Shown: positions 8,156 through 18,200 of the stretch, piece after piece
Layout of the letters: each line of letters starts with the position of its first letter
How positions within the stretch are numbered: the first letter of the stretch is position 1
Source of the DNA: Limisphaerales bacterium
GTDB taxonomy: Bacteria; Verrucomicrobiota; Verrucomicrobiia; Limisphaerales; UBA1096
Assembly (NCBI GenBank): GCA_004213515.1
Contig: SHAK01000024.1
Span: forward strand, 1-32,610
Reading direction: 5' to 3'
DNA: 32,610 nucleotides
Notes under the pieces: generated by a model
Told to the model about the DNA's origin: nothing
Databases searched by the model: none
Seen by the model: only the letters and a program-made list of their open reading frames with translations
Program-made: the position numbers and the translations under genes

Positions 8156-10420
8156 GTGAACAATAATATGTCTTTAATGATTTTTATAGTGTTTGCAATT
8201 CTTCTTGGCCAAATCACATCAGTACTCGGCCAAGCAGAAAAAAAACCCTTAGCTATTACAGCCATGAAAGCGGTATCAGATCAGGTTGAGTCAGATTGGA
8301 TTGATGATCGTTGGACTAAAGTTGATGTAGGCCCCTTTCTTTCATCCACTATAAATACACAAAACGGTCGTATTCATAAAGGAATAGCAATCAAGGTTGG
8401 TGATAAAGCACAAGCCACAATATGTTTTAACTCTGAACTACTTAGTTATCATTCCGCTTGGATAAACGGGTTTTTGACTCTTAAGCCTAGGCGCTTTGGT
8501 CTGACTGAATGGCCTGATCCAAAGGGGAAAATGCTATTTATTAATGGAAACAATTTAGGATGGTCACATAAATCTAAATGGTCGGATCCACGGCCAGAAA
8601 AAAGAGGGTCACTTCCTCGAAATTGGGGTAAATATTTAGGACTATACCGCCACGGTAAACGTGTAGTTTTACATTATAAAATAAATGATATCACTGTACT
8701 TGAATCACCATGGGCAGGTGACGTTGATGGGGAAAAGTACATATCGCGAACACTTGAATTAGAACCATCTGAACAAAAACTTTCAAATCTTGTAGCTTCA
8801 TATCCTAATACTAAAACTGAACAGTTTAATTATAACACCGCAAAAATTATCAATGAATCAAAGGACCTTTGGATTAGAGTATTAGGAAAAGGGGCTACGC
8901 TGAGTATACAGAAACAACGCATTATTTTAAACTTAGCATCTAGCAAAAAGAAACGAATAGTAAAAATTCTGCTATGCAATTCTAAAGCAGCACTGGATAA
9001 AATCACTAAAAAGAAAAAAACTATTGATTCTCCTTCCCGACTCACTCGAGGCGGACCTGGAATTTGGACACCTCTAGCTACAAACGGCATAATCGGAAAA
9101 ACAAAAAATTCATTTGCAATCGATACTATTCAGTTACCATTTAACAACCCTTGGAATGCTTTACTATTTACTTCTGGCCATGATTTTCTAGATGACCAAT
9201 CTGCCTTACTCGCAACCGTTCATGGTGATATATGGCGTGTTTCAGGCATCGACAAAACCCTAAAATCTGTCAAATGGACAAGATTCGCTACCGGCTTGTT
9301 TCAACCACTTGGTCTGAAGGTAGTAAACAATAAAGGCTTTGTAATATGCCGAGACCAAATAACTCGACTTCATGACTTTAATAACGACGGAGAAGCAGAC
9401 TATTACGAAAATTTTAATAACGATATTTTCGCTTCAGGGGGTGGTCACTCTTATAATACGAATCTCGAAACTGATTCTAAAGGAAACTTTTATTTCACAA
9501 AATGTGCTGAAGGAAATCCCCACGGAGGGACCGTACTTCGAGTCAGTAATGATGGAGAAAAGCTAGATGTATACGCAACTGGGTTTCGCAACCCAAACGG
9601 AATGGGTATCAGTCCACAAGATGTAGTTACAGTCGGTGACCAACAAGGCGGGTGGGTTCCCGAAACACGAGTTGACGCAACTCGTGAAGGTGGCTTTTAT
9701 GGTTACATGCCAATGCATCATAGAGCTGAAGAACCTACTAGATATGATGTCCCATTCGCTTTTGTTCCTAGGATAATGGATAATTCTGCTGGCGGTCAGC
9801 TTTGGGTTCCAGCAAACCACTGGGGCTCACTTGCTGGAAAATTAATTCATCTCTCCTATGGCCGTTGCACAGCGATGTTCGGCATGACTGATCTTTCAGA
9901 AAGAACGCAGGGAGCTATGATTAAATTACCAGGAAGATACTTGTCTGGCATAATGCGGGGGCGTTTTAATCCGCACGATGGACATATGTACGTTTCTGGT
10001 CTACGCGGATGGCAAACGTCTGCCGTGCATGACGGTTGTTTTCAACGACTCCGATTCGAAGGAGGAAAAATTCGACAGCCAATAAGCTATTCAACACATC
10101 CAGGTAAAATTGAAATCACCTTCGATACTACTCTCGATCAGGAATTAGCAGAAGATTCAGAAAGCTATTCACTTGAACAATGGAATTATCTTTGGAGCGG
10201 TCAGTATGGATCAAAGGATTGGTCTATTATAAACCCAAAAAAGAACGGTCGTGATAATATTACTATAAAGTCTGCCACCCTAAAAAGTGACAATAAAACA
10301 GTTGAACTAAATGTTCCTAATCTATCTAAATCCATGCAATTTGAACTCAAATATGATATGGATGATTCTCAGGGAAAACTCGTTCGTGGTTCAATAGCTG
10401 GAACAATAAACAAACTATGA
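8156..10420 (+). CDS. Secreted DUF6797-domain protein with sugar-dehydrogenase-like beta-propeller
   Basis: A 754-residue exported protein (signal peptide core IFIVFAILLGQITSVLG). Residues about 40-230 match my recollection of DUF6797 (DVGPFLSSTI ... KGIAIKVG ... GFLTLKPRRFG), a domain typical of Verrucomicrobia and Planctomycetes. Residues about 310-665 form a six-bladed propeller like soluble PQQ-dependent glucose/sorbosone dehydrogenases, with FRNPNGMGISP, DQQGGWVP and FNPHDGHMYVSGLRGWQ segments. A C-terminal Ig-like region (about 670-754) includes WNYLWSGQYGSKDW. No CxxCH haem motif is present, unlike many PVC relatives. Whether it oxidises a sugar or only binds ligands is unknown. The start is GTG 8156 or ATG 8168, both compatible with the signal peptide and neither with a clear Shine-Dalgarno. 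It overlaps the next gene by four bases (ATGA). Confidence 0.85.
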   Translation: MNNNMSLMIFIVFAILLGQITSVLGQAEKKPLAITAMKAVSDQVESDWIDDRWTKVDVGPFLSSTINTQNGRIHKGIAIKVGDKAQATICFNSELLSYHSAWINGFLTLKPRRFGLTEWPDPKGKMLFINGNNLGWSHKSKWSDPRPEKRGSLPRNWGKYLGLYRHGKRVVLHYKINDITVLESPWAGDVDGEKYISRTLELEPSEQKLSNLVASYPNTKTEQFNYNTAKIINESKDLWIRVLGKGATLSIQKQRIILNLASSKKKRIVKILLCNSKAALDKITKKKKTIDSPSRLTRGGPGIWTPLATNGIIGKTKNSFAIDTIQLPFNNPWNALLFTSGHDFLDDQSALLATVHGDIWRVSGIDKTLKSVKWTRFATGLFQPLGLKVVNNKGFVICRDQITRLHDFNNDGEADYYENFNNDIFASGGGHSYNTNLETDSKGNFYFTKCAEGNPHGGTVLRVSNDGEKLDVYATGFRNPNGMGISPQDVVTVGDQQGGWVPETRVDATREGGFYGYMPMHHRAEEPTRYDVPFAFVPRIMDNSAGGQLWVPANHWGSLAGKLIHLSYGRCTAMFGMTDLSERTQGAMIKLPGRYLSGIMRGRFNPHDGHMYVSGLRGWQTSAVHDGCFQRLRFEGGKIRQPISYSTHPGKIEITFDTTLDQELAEDSESYSLEQWNYLWSGQYGSKDWSIINPKKNGRDNITIKSATLKSDNKTVELNVPNLSKSMQFELKYDMDDSQGKLVRGSIAGTINKL

Positions 10421-11856
10421 AACAAGATACTATTACTCTTAAACCATCACTTTGGTTGGTTATAATAAGCGCCTCGATGGCAGGCGGCATGGGTTGGGGT
10501 ATTAGAGGTCAATACGGTCATGAGACTGGAGCAATGATTGCCGGCCTTTTGGTAAGTCTAGTGCTAGTCTTTCTATTTTGCCCTGGCAACTCTTCAATTC
10601 ATGTTGTTCGAGCAGCAGCGCTAGGCACAATAGCTATGGGCTTTGGAGGTTCAATGACCTATGGGCAAACAATTGGGCTAACCCACGATAGTCCATTGAT
10701 TGGAAATTGGGAGGCATTGAGATGGGGCATGCTCGGCCTGGCAATCAAAGGAAGCATCTGGATTGGCTTTGCAGGATTGTTTCTCGGAATAGGACTAGGA
10801 GGAAAGCGTTATCAACCATTTGAAATGTTCCTGATCACTTTAGTTATGTTAGTAGCCGTAATTGTAGGATGGTGGCTACTAAACACTCCTCACGATCCAA
10901 CCAATAAAGAATTGCCATTCCTATATTTTTCCGATCACTGGAGGTGGGAACCAGAAGTTACAAAACATCGCCCTGAGATTTGGGGAGGACTGCTGTTTGC
11001 GCTATTAAGTGGCATTATATATGCAGCCTATAAAAAGAACGATCGGCTAGCCTGCAATCTAGCACTCTGGGGAATGCTTGGAGGTGCACTCGGCTTTCCT
11101 TTTGGCCAAACAATTCAGGCAATAAACGCCTGGAATCCGGATTTTTTTGGTGAAAGTTTTCTTGAAGGTTTAACGAAATATTTCAATTGGTGGAATATTA
11201 TGGAAACTGTTTTTGGAGCAGTTATGGGAGCAATTCTTGGGCTTGGACTTTGGCTAAACAGAAGACGAATTGCTGTGTCAAATGAGGCCGATGTAAGCCC
11301 ACTACCTAACTGGCTAATAGGATTTTTACTAATAATACATTTGTCTCTACTTGTATTGGTTGAGTTCAGTAAGATTGATTGGATAGACGGTGTCTATGAC
11401 TTAGGCCTAATGATAGGCCTTATACCTCTGGTACTTTGCATTCGAGGTCGTTTGGGACCTTACTTGCAATTATTGCCAATAACCCTTTTACCGATTGCGG
11501 GGAAAACTCTTCGAGCAATGAGTGATCCAGTTAACCAAAGCCTCAACTGGCTGACATATCTAATCCTCCCAATTTTAATTGCTTCGACTATAGCTATTTG
11601 GTTTGCACGCCAAGCCAGACAAAATGGCGAGCATCAGTTATTCATTCGGACCGCACTTCTATTCTCTGTTTGGATCTATCATGGACTAAACTTTGCCTTC
11701 TTTAATTTTCCTTGGCCTTGGGAGGATTGGGGAGGGCGAACTCCAAATGCCATGATATTCTTCATTTGCATGTTTGGACTAAGTGCTCTAGCAATTTTTT
11801 ACAACCCTGCCGAACAACGTTGGCAAAGCAACTTGTGGCGATGTCAGAGAGATTGA
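10417..11856 (+). CDS. Polytopic membrane protein of unknown function
   Basis: A 479-residue protein with roughly twelve or more hydrophobic helices. I recognise no named family. The N-terminal MAGGMGWGIRGQYGHETGAM (residues about 21-40), rich in Gly with Arg, His and Glu inside an otherwise apolar region, looks like a functional site. Further conserved-looking polar spots are GGSMTYGQTIGLTHD (about 77-91), FGQTIQAINAWNPDF (about 229-243), and WIYHGLNFAFFNFPWPWEDWGGRTPNA near the C-terminus (about 418-444). The ATGA overlap with the DUF6797 gene implies coupled translation, so it may act with that exported propeller protein, for example in uptake of its product. The dehydratase gene follows after 32 nt on the same strand. 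Confidence 0.8.
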   Translation: MKQDTITLKPSLWLVIISASMAGGMGWGIRGQYGHETGAMIAGLLVSLVLVFLFCPGNSSIHVVRAAALGTIAMGFGGSMTYGQTIGLTHDSPLIGNWEALRWGMLGLAIKGSIWIGFAGLFLGIGLGGKRYQPFEMFLITLVMLVAVIVGWWLLNTPHDPTNKELPFLYFSDHWRWEPEVTKHRPEIWGGLLFALLSGIIYAAYKKNDRLACNLALWGMLGGALGFPFGQTIQAINAWNPDFFGESFLEGLTKYFNWWNIMETVFGAVMGAILGLGLWLNRRRIAVSNEADVSPLPNWLIGFLLIIHLSLLVLVEFSKIDWIDGVYDLGLMIGLIPLVLCIRGRLGPYLQLLPITLLPIAGKTLRAMSDPVNQSLNWLTYLILPILIASTIAIWFARQARQNGEHQLFIRTALLFSVWIYHGLNFAFFNFPWPWEDWGGRTPNAMIFFICMFGLSALAIFYNPAEQRWQSNLWRCQRD

Positions 11857-11888
11857 CCTTAGCTATACTTAAATACACCATTCGCTCC

Positions 11889-12746
11889 ATGAAAATCTGC
11901 CGCTATATTAATTCGGAGAATCAAGTTCATATTGGATTAGCTAAGGACGAAAATACGCTATTCGACCTAACTTCAGCTGAAGTGGAGTCAATTACTTCCA
12001 TTATGGAAAATGAAGCACCAAAAAATTTCTTATCTGACTTAAAAGAAAAGGATTTACCTGAAGTTCCACTTAATGATGTTAATCTACTTTGTCCAATCGA
12101 GATGCAAGAAGTTTGGGCTGCAGGGGTAACTTATTTACGAAGCAAAGATGCTCGAATGGAAGAGTCAGACTTTAGCGCTACTGCATATGACCGAGTCTAT
12201 GATGCTCCAAGGCCGGAAATCTTCTTTAAATCGTTACCAGAGAAAGTGGTTGCATGTGGGGATAAAGTCGGAATTCGTAAGGATAGCAAATGGAATGTAC
12301 CTGAACCAGAACTAGTACTTATCATGAACTCAAATGGAGACATTTCAGGATATGCAGTAGGAAACGATTTAAGTTCGCGCGATATCGAAGGAGAAAACCT
12401 TTTGTATTTACCTCAAGCGAAAGTCTACAGCCGTTCATGTGCCATAGGGCCATGGATCACAGTTGGGGCACAAGAAGAAGAAGCACGCAAGTGGGAAGTT
12501 AGCCTAAATATTGAGCGCGCTGGCAAAAAAGTTTTCGAAGGTAATGTAAGTGTAAATCAAATTAAGCGTTCCTTTGCTGAGCTGAGTAAATATATGAATC
12601 AATCTCAGGAATTTCCTTTCGGAAGCGCTTTACTTACAGGTACAGGCATTGTGCCTAACGATGACTTTACTCTCCAAGAAGAAGATAAAATCTCAATTAA
12701 CATCTCAGGAATTGGATGCCTGAAAAACAGCGTTATAGCTGTTTGA
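11889..12746 (+). CDS. 2-keto-3-deoxy-pentonate (arabinonate) dehydratase-like FAH-superfamily enzyme
   Basis: A 285-residue protein of the fumarylacetoacetate-hydrolase superfamily. The metal-binding E-x-E is in VPEPELVLI and the following Asp in GNDLSSRD. The blocks EVWAAGVTYLRSKDAR, YDRVYDAPRPEIFFK, SRDIEGENLLYLPQAKVYSR (with A-IGPWI after it) and LLTGTGIVP follow what I recall of 2-dehydro-3-deoxy-D-arabinonate dehydratase (KdaD), which makes 2-oxoglutarate semialdehyde, more closely than acylpyruvases. The start ATG at 11889 begins the normal FAH N-terminus (MKICRYI). The frame is open further upstream to 11712, but that part lies inside the preceding gene and does not resemble the family. 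It faces the aldehyde dehydrogenase/glycosyltransferase pair, with only 8 nt to the convergent gene. Confidence 0.8.
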   Translation: MKICRYINSENQVHIGLAKDENTLFDLTSAEVESITSIMENEAPKNFLSDLKEKDLPEVPLNDVNLLCPIEMQEVWAAGVTYLRSKDARMEESDFSATAYDRVYDAPRPEIFFKSLPEKVVACGDKVGIRKDSKWNVPEPELVLIMNSNGDISGYAVGNDLSSRDIEGENLLYLPQAKVYSRSCAIGPWITVGAQEEEARKWEVSLNIERAGKKVFEGNVSVNQIKRSFAELSKYMNQSQEFPFGSALLTGTGIVPNDDFTLQEEDKISINISGIGCLKNSVIAV

Positions 12747-12754
12747 TCATAGGA

Positions 12755-13489
12755 TTACTTTTTTCTAGGACAACGACGCAGGCCGTTTTGGAACCAAAGC
12801 CTCCAAACCATCCAAATTGCTTCACGAACAATCTGTCCGCTCATTTTTGAGGTTCCAACGAACCGATCTGTGAAAATAATGGGCACCTCGGCAATTTTGT
12901 AACCGCTACGCCACAAAATATGAGTCAACTCGACCTGAAAGCTGTAACCATTAGCTTTTACTTGATCTAGATCAATAGACTTAAGAGCTCTCCGTCTAAA
13001 ACACTTGAAACCGCCTGTCGGATCAGTAAATGGCATACCAGTGATAACCTTAACATACTTCGCCGCAAACAAACTAAGCATGAGTCGACTAATTGGCCAA
13101 TTAATCACTCTAATTCCCTCACAATAGCGAGAACCTAATACCAAATCAGTATTGTCGGATTCTGCCTTCTCTAAGAAACGAACGATATCATTTGGATTGT
13201 GAGAAAAATCACAGTCCATCTCAAAAATGAATTCGTACTCACGTTCCAGCGCCCAAGCAAAACCAGCACAATATGCCCGCCCAAGTCCATCCTTCTCTTG
13301 CCGATGTAACACATGCACACATTCATTCAAATCAGCCAACTCGTCAGCTATTGCTCCGGTGCCGTCAGGAGAATTATCATCCACCACAAGCACATCAATT
13401 ACAGTCTCTAGATCAAGTAACCGCTCCACCATGGGACGAATGTTCTCCATCTCATTGTATGTAGGTAATACTAGGAGTGTTTGGGGCAT
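12755..13489 (-). CDS. Polyprenol-phosphate mannose synthase-like glycosyltransferase (GT2)
   Basis: A 244-residue soluble GT2 enzyme of the dolichol/polyprenol-phosphate mannose synthase type, which transfers mannose from GDP-mannose to a lipid phosphate carrier. Visible motifs are VLPTYNEMENI at the N-terminus, VVDDNSPDGTG, the metal-binding MDCDFSHNP, LVLGSRYCEG, PFTDPTGGFKCFRRRAL, YSFQVELTHILWRSGY and the C-terminal KMSGQIVREAIWMVWRL. It ends in basic residues (RRCPRKK) with no added membrane domain, like the single-domain DPM1 form. I chose ATG 13489, one base after the aldehyde dehydrogenase stop, because it gives the canonical N-terminus MPQTLLVLPTYNE. An ATG at 13507 or TTG at 13510 would overlap the upstream gene. 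Confidence 0.87.
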   Translation of the reverse strand: MPQTLLVLPTYNEMENIRPMVERLLDLETVIDVLVVDDNSPDGTGAIADELADLNECVHVLHRQEKDGLGRAYCAGFAWALEREYEFIFEMDCDFSHNPNDIVRFLEKAESDNTDLVLGSRYCEGIRVINWPISRLMLSLFAAKYVKVITGMPFTDPTGGFKCFRRRALKSIDLDQVKANGYSFQVELTHILWRSGYKIAEVPIIFTDRFVGTSKMSGQIVREAIWMVWRLWFQNGLRRCPRKK

Positions 13490-13490
13490 A

Positions 13491-15068
13491 TCAAATAATG
13501 ACGCCATCAATCATGCGACGGATTTTTAGAGGATTGTCCTCTTGAAGCTCTCTAGGCAAAAGTGAATCAGGAAAACTCTGGTAACAAACATCACGACTAA
13601 ATCGTTCAATCGCATTGGTGCCTACAGAAGTTGAGCGACCATCTGAAGTCGCAGGAAATGGTCCACCATGAACCATAGAGTGACAAACCTCCACCCCTGT
13701 TGGGAAACCGTTGATCAAAACTCGCCCTGCCTTAGTCTCAAGAACCTCGAGCAAATCGCCGTTAGCAACAAGGTCAGCATCTGTTCCGTGTACAGTTGCT
13801 GTTAATTGACCTTCAAGCGATCTTGCAAGTGCTAGCATTTTATCTTTGTTATCATGAGTTACTATCAACGTTGATGGGCCAAACAACTCCGCCCCAAGTG
13901 AATCATCATTTGAAAAGGAATCAGATGTAGTTCGAAATAATAAAACTTCAGCCTGACAATCCCCTTCCCCAGCTTCGCCTCTAGCCAACGTTTCAACTGC
14001 TTTGTTTTTATTAAATGAATTAGCCCCAGAATCATAAGCTGAACCAATGCCGGAATTGAGCATAGTTGCACTTGGGCTAGAACATACAAGATCAGTGAGT
14101 TTAGAAATAAAAGGTTCAAGATTTGAATTATTATCAACGATAGTAAGTCCAGGATTAGTACAGAATTGACCAACCCCCATTGTCATAGAACCATGTAGAC
14201 CTGCCGCTAAGGCCTCTCCTCTCTCAGCCATTGCACCGGATAAGATAAATACCGGATTGATACTGCTCATCTCCGCATAAAAAGGAATTGGATCCGCTCG
14301 CTCTGCTGCAATTTTCATCAACGCCTGACCTCCTTCTCGTGAACCAGTAAAACCAGCTGCTTTTATTAAAGGATGCCTCAACAAAGATTGCCCAGTCTCC
14401 CGACCAGGGCCATACAACAGCGAAAAAGTTCCTTCAGGAAAAGAGCATTCTTTTACTGCTCTTAACACCGCTTGCCCAACGAGTTCTGCTGTTCCTGGAT
14501 GTGAGTGATGGGCCTTAACAATTACAGGGCATCCAGCCGCTAATGCTGATGCTGTGTCTCCACCTGCCACAGAAAATGCGAGAGGAAAGTTACTTGCACA
14601 AAAAACAGCCACCGGACCAAGAGGCTTTTTCATGGAGCGGGTATCTGGTTTGGGTATTGGTGCGCGATCTTGATCAGCGTGATCAATCCTAGCACCAACC
14701 CATGAACCTTCTTCTGCAACTGAAGCAAATAATCGTAATTGAGCACAAGTTCGACCAGTCTCCATTCTGATCCGAGGTTCCGGCAAACCGGTTTCCTGAG
14801 GTGTTAAAACAGCCAATTCATCACCAACCGACTCAATGTTATCAGCAATTTTTCTTAAAAGTGCAGCCCGTTCCCTTCCGCTAGATTTACCAAAAACTTT
14901 GAATGCCTCGCCCGACAATTCAACTGCTCGATTGAGTTCTGTTTCTGAAACTGCCGCGTATCCAGGCTTTAATTTTTCGCCGGTAGCGGGATTGACTCCA
15001 AAAATTGTTGATTCACTTTGGGCACTTGATTGAAATCCAATAGACGATTTCCCGGTTAACTCTGCCAT
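13491..15068 (-). CDS. NADP-type aldehyde dehydrogenase, probable 2-oxoglutarate semialdehyde dehydrogenase
   Basis: A 525-residue aldehyde dehydrogenase of the branch that includes alpha-ketoglutaric semialdehyde dehydrogenase (KGSADH) and Vibrio NADP-ALDH. The start FGVNPATGEKL, cofactor-site segments FCASNFPLAFSVAGGDTASA and VIVKAHHSHPGTAELV, the GFTGSREGGQAL loop, the general-base Glu in AEMSSINPVF and the nucleophile Cys in VGQFCTNPGL are all present. The AEMSSINPV sequence in place of the usual ELGGK is characteristic of this branch. The reaction would be 2-oxoglutarate semialdehyde to 2-oxoglutarate, the last Weimberg step and also the end of other sugar-acid and hydroxyproline routes. 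The ATG at 15068 is unambiguous. The glycosyltransferase follows one base after its stop, so they are likely cotranscribed. Confidence 0.88.
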   Translation of the reverse strand: MAELTGKSSIGFQSSAQSESTIFGVNPATGEKLKPGYAAVSETELNRAVELSGEAFKVFGKSSGRERAALLRKIADNIESVGDELAVLTPQETGLPEPRIRMETGRTCAQLRLFASVAEEGSWVGARIDHADQDRAPIPKPDTRSMKKPLGPVAVFCASNFPLAFSVAGGDTASALAAGCPVIVKAHHSHPGTAELVGQAVLRAVKECSFPEGTFSLLYGPGRETGQSLLRHPLIKAAGFTGSREGGQALMKIAAERADPIPFYAEMSSINPVFILSGAMAERGEALAAGLHGSMTMGVGQFCTNPGLTIVDNNSNLEPFISKLTDLVCSSPSATMLNSGIGSAYDSGANSFNKNKAVETLARGEAGEGDCQAEVLLFRTTSDSFSNDDSLGAELFGPSTLIVTHDNKDKMLALARSLEGQLTATVHGTDADLVANGDLLEVLETKAGRVLINGFPTGVEVCHSMVHGGPFPATSDGRSTSVGTNAIERFSRDVCYQSFPDSLLPRELQEDNPLKIRRMIDGVII

Positions 15069-15287
15069 GTGGAGAAATTACACTAAACAAACAATAGATA
15101 GAAGATCGCAATGCTTTTACTATTGGTAAATATAGGTTATTTTTATATTTTTTTTAGATTTAAATTGCTTGCGAAGGATTCATCAATTTGTAATTTTAAG
15201 GTTATAGCAATTAGTAAAAAAATCACATAGCACAATTATTGCTGTACGATTTTAAATTACCAATTTTTATTAGCCCGAAATAATAAT

Positions 15288-18200
15288 ATGTTTAAAAAGT
15301 TAATCCCCCTATGCTCAATCCTTACATTCTTGTTTGGAGTCGTTTCCACAAACCAAGCTGCAGTTAACAAAGGAGCCTTACTTAAAGGCAACCAAACAGT
15401 TAAAGGCGACAACAACCTTAAAGGAGGAGGTTTGATCTCTTGGAACACTTATTCCTCTGTTGATCCTAATATCTTTAATCACGACCTCTACTCGGAAAAG
15501 CTAACTGTTTTAAAGGCAGGTCACTACCTGATAGCAGTAACACTTCCGATTGAATCTGCGATCGGCCAACGCGCTACGCAGAGAGCTCTGCTTAAAGTTA
15601 ATGGGGGAGCAAATGGTCACCTTTACTCTCTCGGCCAATCTAGTTATGCAAGAAATTCAGGCGGCCATTCGGAAGGGTCGTCGCACTTTGCTACTCTGGT
15701 TTGGTTAGCCGCAAATTCCGTACTAACTCTTGATGCTGTCGACATTGCAGGTAATTCAAATAACCGATTTCTTCGGACTGCGACCCTCTACGCCGAAAAG
15801 GTCGAAGGAAATCGAAATGTATTTAATGCCACCGCAACTAAGATTGAATCGGGCGACAACCTGAATGTCGCAGAGGACACTGAAGGTCGCAATTTGATCT
15901 GGACCGGCAAACGAATCAATAAGGCTTTTGGCTTCGTAAAGGCGACACCAGCACCTGGAATCACACTCAAAGATGAAGGAAACTATCTTGTTTATGTTAA
16001 TGTCCCACTTCAAGGAACCGTGGCCCGAGGTTCAGTAGGCCTAGCGGTTTCTTTAGATGATGAGATAGTTGATGGTGCCCGAGGGCAACAGGGCTACATT
16101 CGAAATTCAGATAGGCACACAACTTCATCTATACACTTTTCTGGTGTGGTGAACGCTACTGCAGGCTCAGTTCTAAAAGTAGAAACTGCGCAACTCGCTC
16201 AAGCTGGAACCATCAAGGTCCAAGGAGGCAAGGCGGCTTCGATATTCATCGAAAAATTGGATGGAACGGGTTTATTTGCTGACGCCTTCACAACTACTGC
16301 TGCTGAGGAAACAGCGGAAAACCTTAACCCGAATGCAAAAACTGCACTGGCGCTGGATGGAGGTGCTGGATCATCAGAACCAACTCTAGATGAGGAGTAT
16401 TATTCCAATGAAGGTGAAGCAGAAGAAAAGATCGTAATAAAGAAGGCCGGTAATTATTTGCTTAATGTAAATGGAGTTTTCACAGGAGGAAGCTCCCGTG
16501 CTAACCCAAGGATTTCTGTTGAAGTAAATGGAAAAACAGTTTCAGGAGCTGAATCGACTGCCCACTATCTTCGACATTCAGATGGCCATGATGAATCATC
16601 AGGGTCTTTGGTGACTATGTTGAACGATTTAGGTGTTAATGACGTGGTCACAGTGAGTGTTCAAAGGGAAGGTAATGGGGGTATTGTAATTGCGCCTGAG
16701 GACGGCTTTGTATCACTTCAATACCGCGCAAACTATTCAGCAGGTGATGGAGATACCAGCCCACCCAAACTCGCCTCATTCGAAGGCTTAGGCATCGACG
16801 GTTTTCGTGCCAAATTGGAAAACTTTGGCTTGAATGTCGATACTGCCTCAATAAAAGCTACCGTTGATGGAGCTGATGCATTAGTTACAACCGCAACCGA
16901 AGGAGGAAATACAATAGTTAACTATGCCTTCCCAAGCATTCCTGAACCGTTAAGCAAACACACTGTTTCTTTAAGCTACTCTGACTCTTCAGGAAATAGT
17001 TTTACGAAGGATTTAGTCTTCTCAATAACCATGGATTATAAAGGGATTCCAGCAAGCTACGCGTCCTCTTCAGTTGACAAAACTTCGCCTGGCTTTGTTG
17101 CCAATGTTACACAAATAAGTACCATTCAAACTGAAACACTTGCCAGTGTTCACGGCGGCACTATTGAAGGCGCTGAAAAACAACTCGCAGGACAGTTCCT
17201 GAATCCAAACGAACTTGATGATAACGACAACCCACAACCTTACCTAAACGAAGCTGACCCGGATGCATGGGATAGCTGGTCCATAGCCCCTGTTGAAATT
17301 GATGGAACCATCAACTGGAATCAGGACGAAGGTGCCGTACAGGGTAATTTTGGTGAAGAAGCACTAATCCCTCAAATCCCAGGCTGGGGAGATAGTTCTG
17401 ACGGGATTGTAGCAGAAATCCTTACTTTTCTTGAATTAAAGAAAGGCTTTCATCAATTGGGAGTAAACAGCGATGATGGATTTAGTCTGTCATTTGGACC
17501 AAATGCTAAAGATGTCTTGGGGCTAGTCGCTGGACAATTTAACGGAAATCGCGGTGCCGCTGACACCATTTTCAATATTGTTGTGCCAGAGGACGGACTC
17601 TACCCTGCCCGCCTTGTTTGGTGGGAAGCTGGCGGAGGAGCCAACATTGAGTTTTTCTCCATCATTGATGGTAAAAAGATTCTGGTAAATTCTGATGATC
17701 CAAATGCAATTAAAGCATACCGTGCAGGAACATCTGCCCCATACATAAGTCGCGCACATCCATCAGGAGATGTTTCAAAAACTATCGAGTTTGATTTTAA
17801 AAATGGAGATGATTCGGTTGATAAATCATCTGTTGTTGTAAAACTTAATGGAGATGTAATAAATACATCTGTTAACTCTTCAGATTCCGGCCTTTCAGTA
17901 GTTTATGATCACGGAGATTACCTCCCGCCTGGCAGTCACGCTGTTGAAATATCTTATAAAGAAAGTAATGGTATAGAGCGCGTAAGGAGTTATTCATTCA
18001 ATATTCCAAAGGGAAGAATTGAAATTCTTGCAGATACTCCATTCTTTTACTTCACGTTTGATGAAACTAGCGGTGACAGTGTATCCAGCTCTCTTGTCCA
18101 AAGTAATGCAACATTGTTCAACGGCGCAGAACTTGGCGTGCCATCATTGTTTCCTAATGGCATAGGGACTGCGGTAAGACTAGACGGATCAAAAGATCAA

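Noticed and set aside
11712-11888. Longer start for the FAH-superfamily dehydratase inside the preceding membrane protein gene
   Set aside because: The extra 59 residues overlap a well-supported gene in another frame and do not resemble the family; ATG 11889 gives the normal N-terminus.
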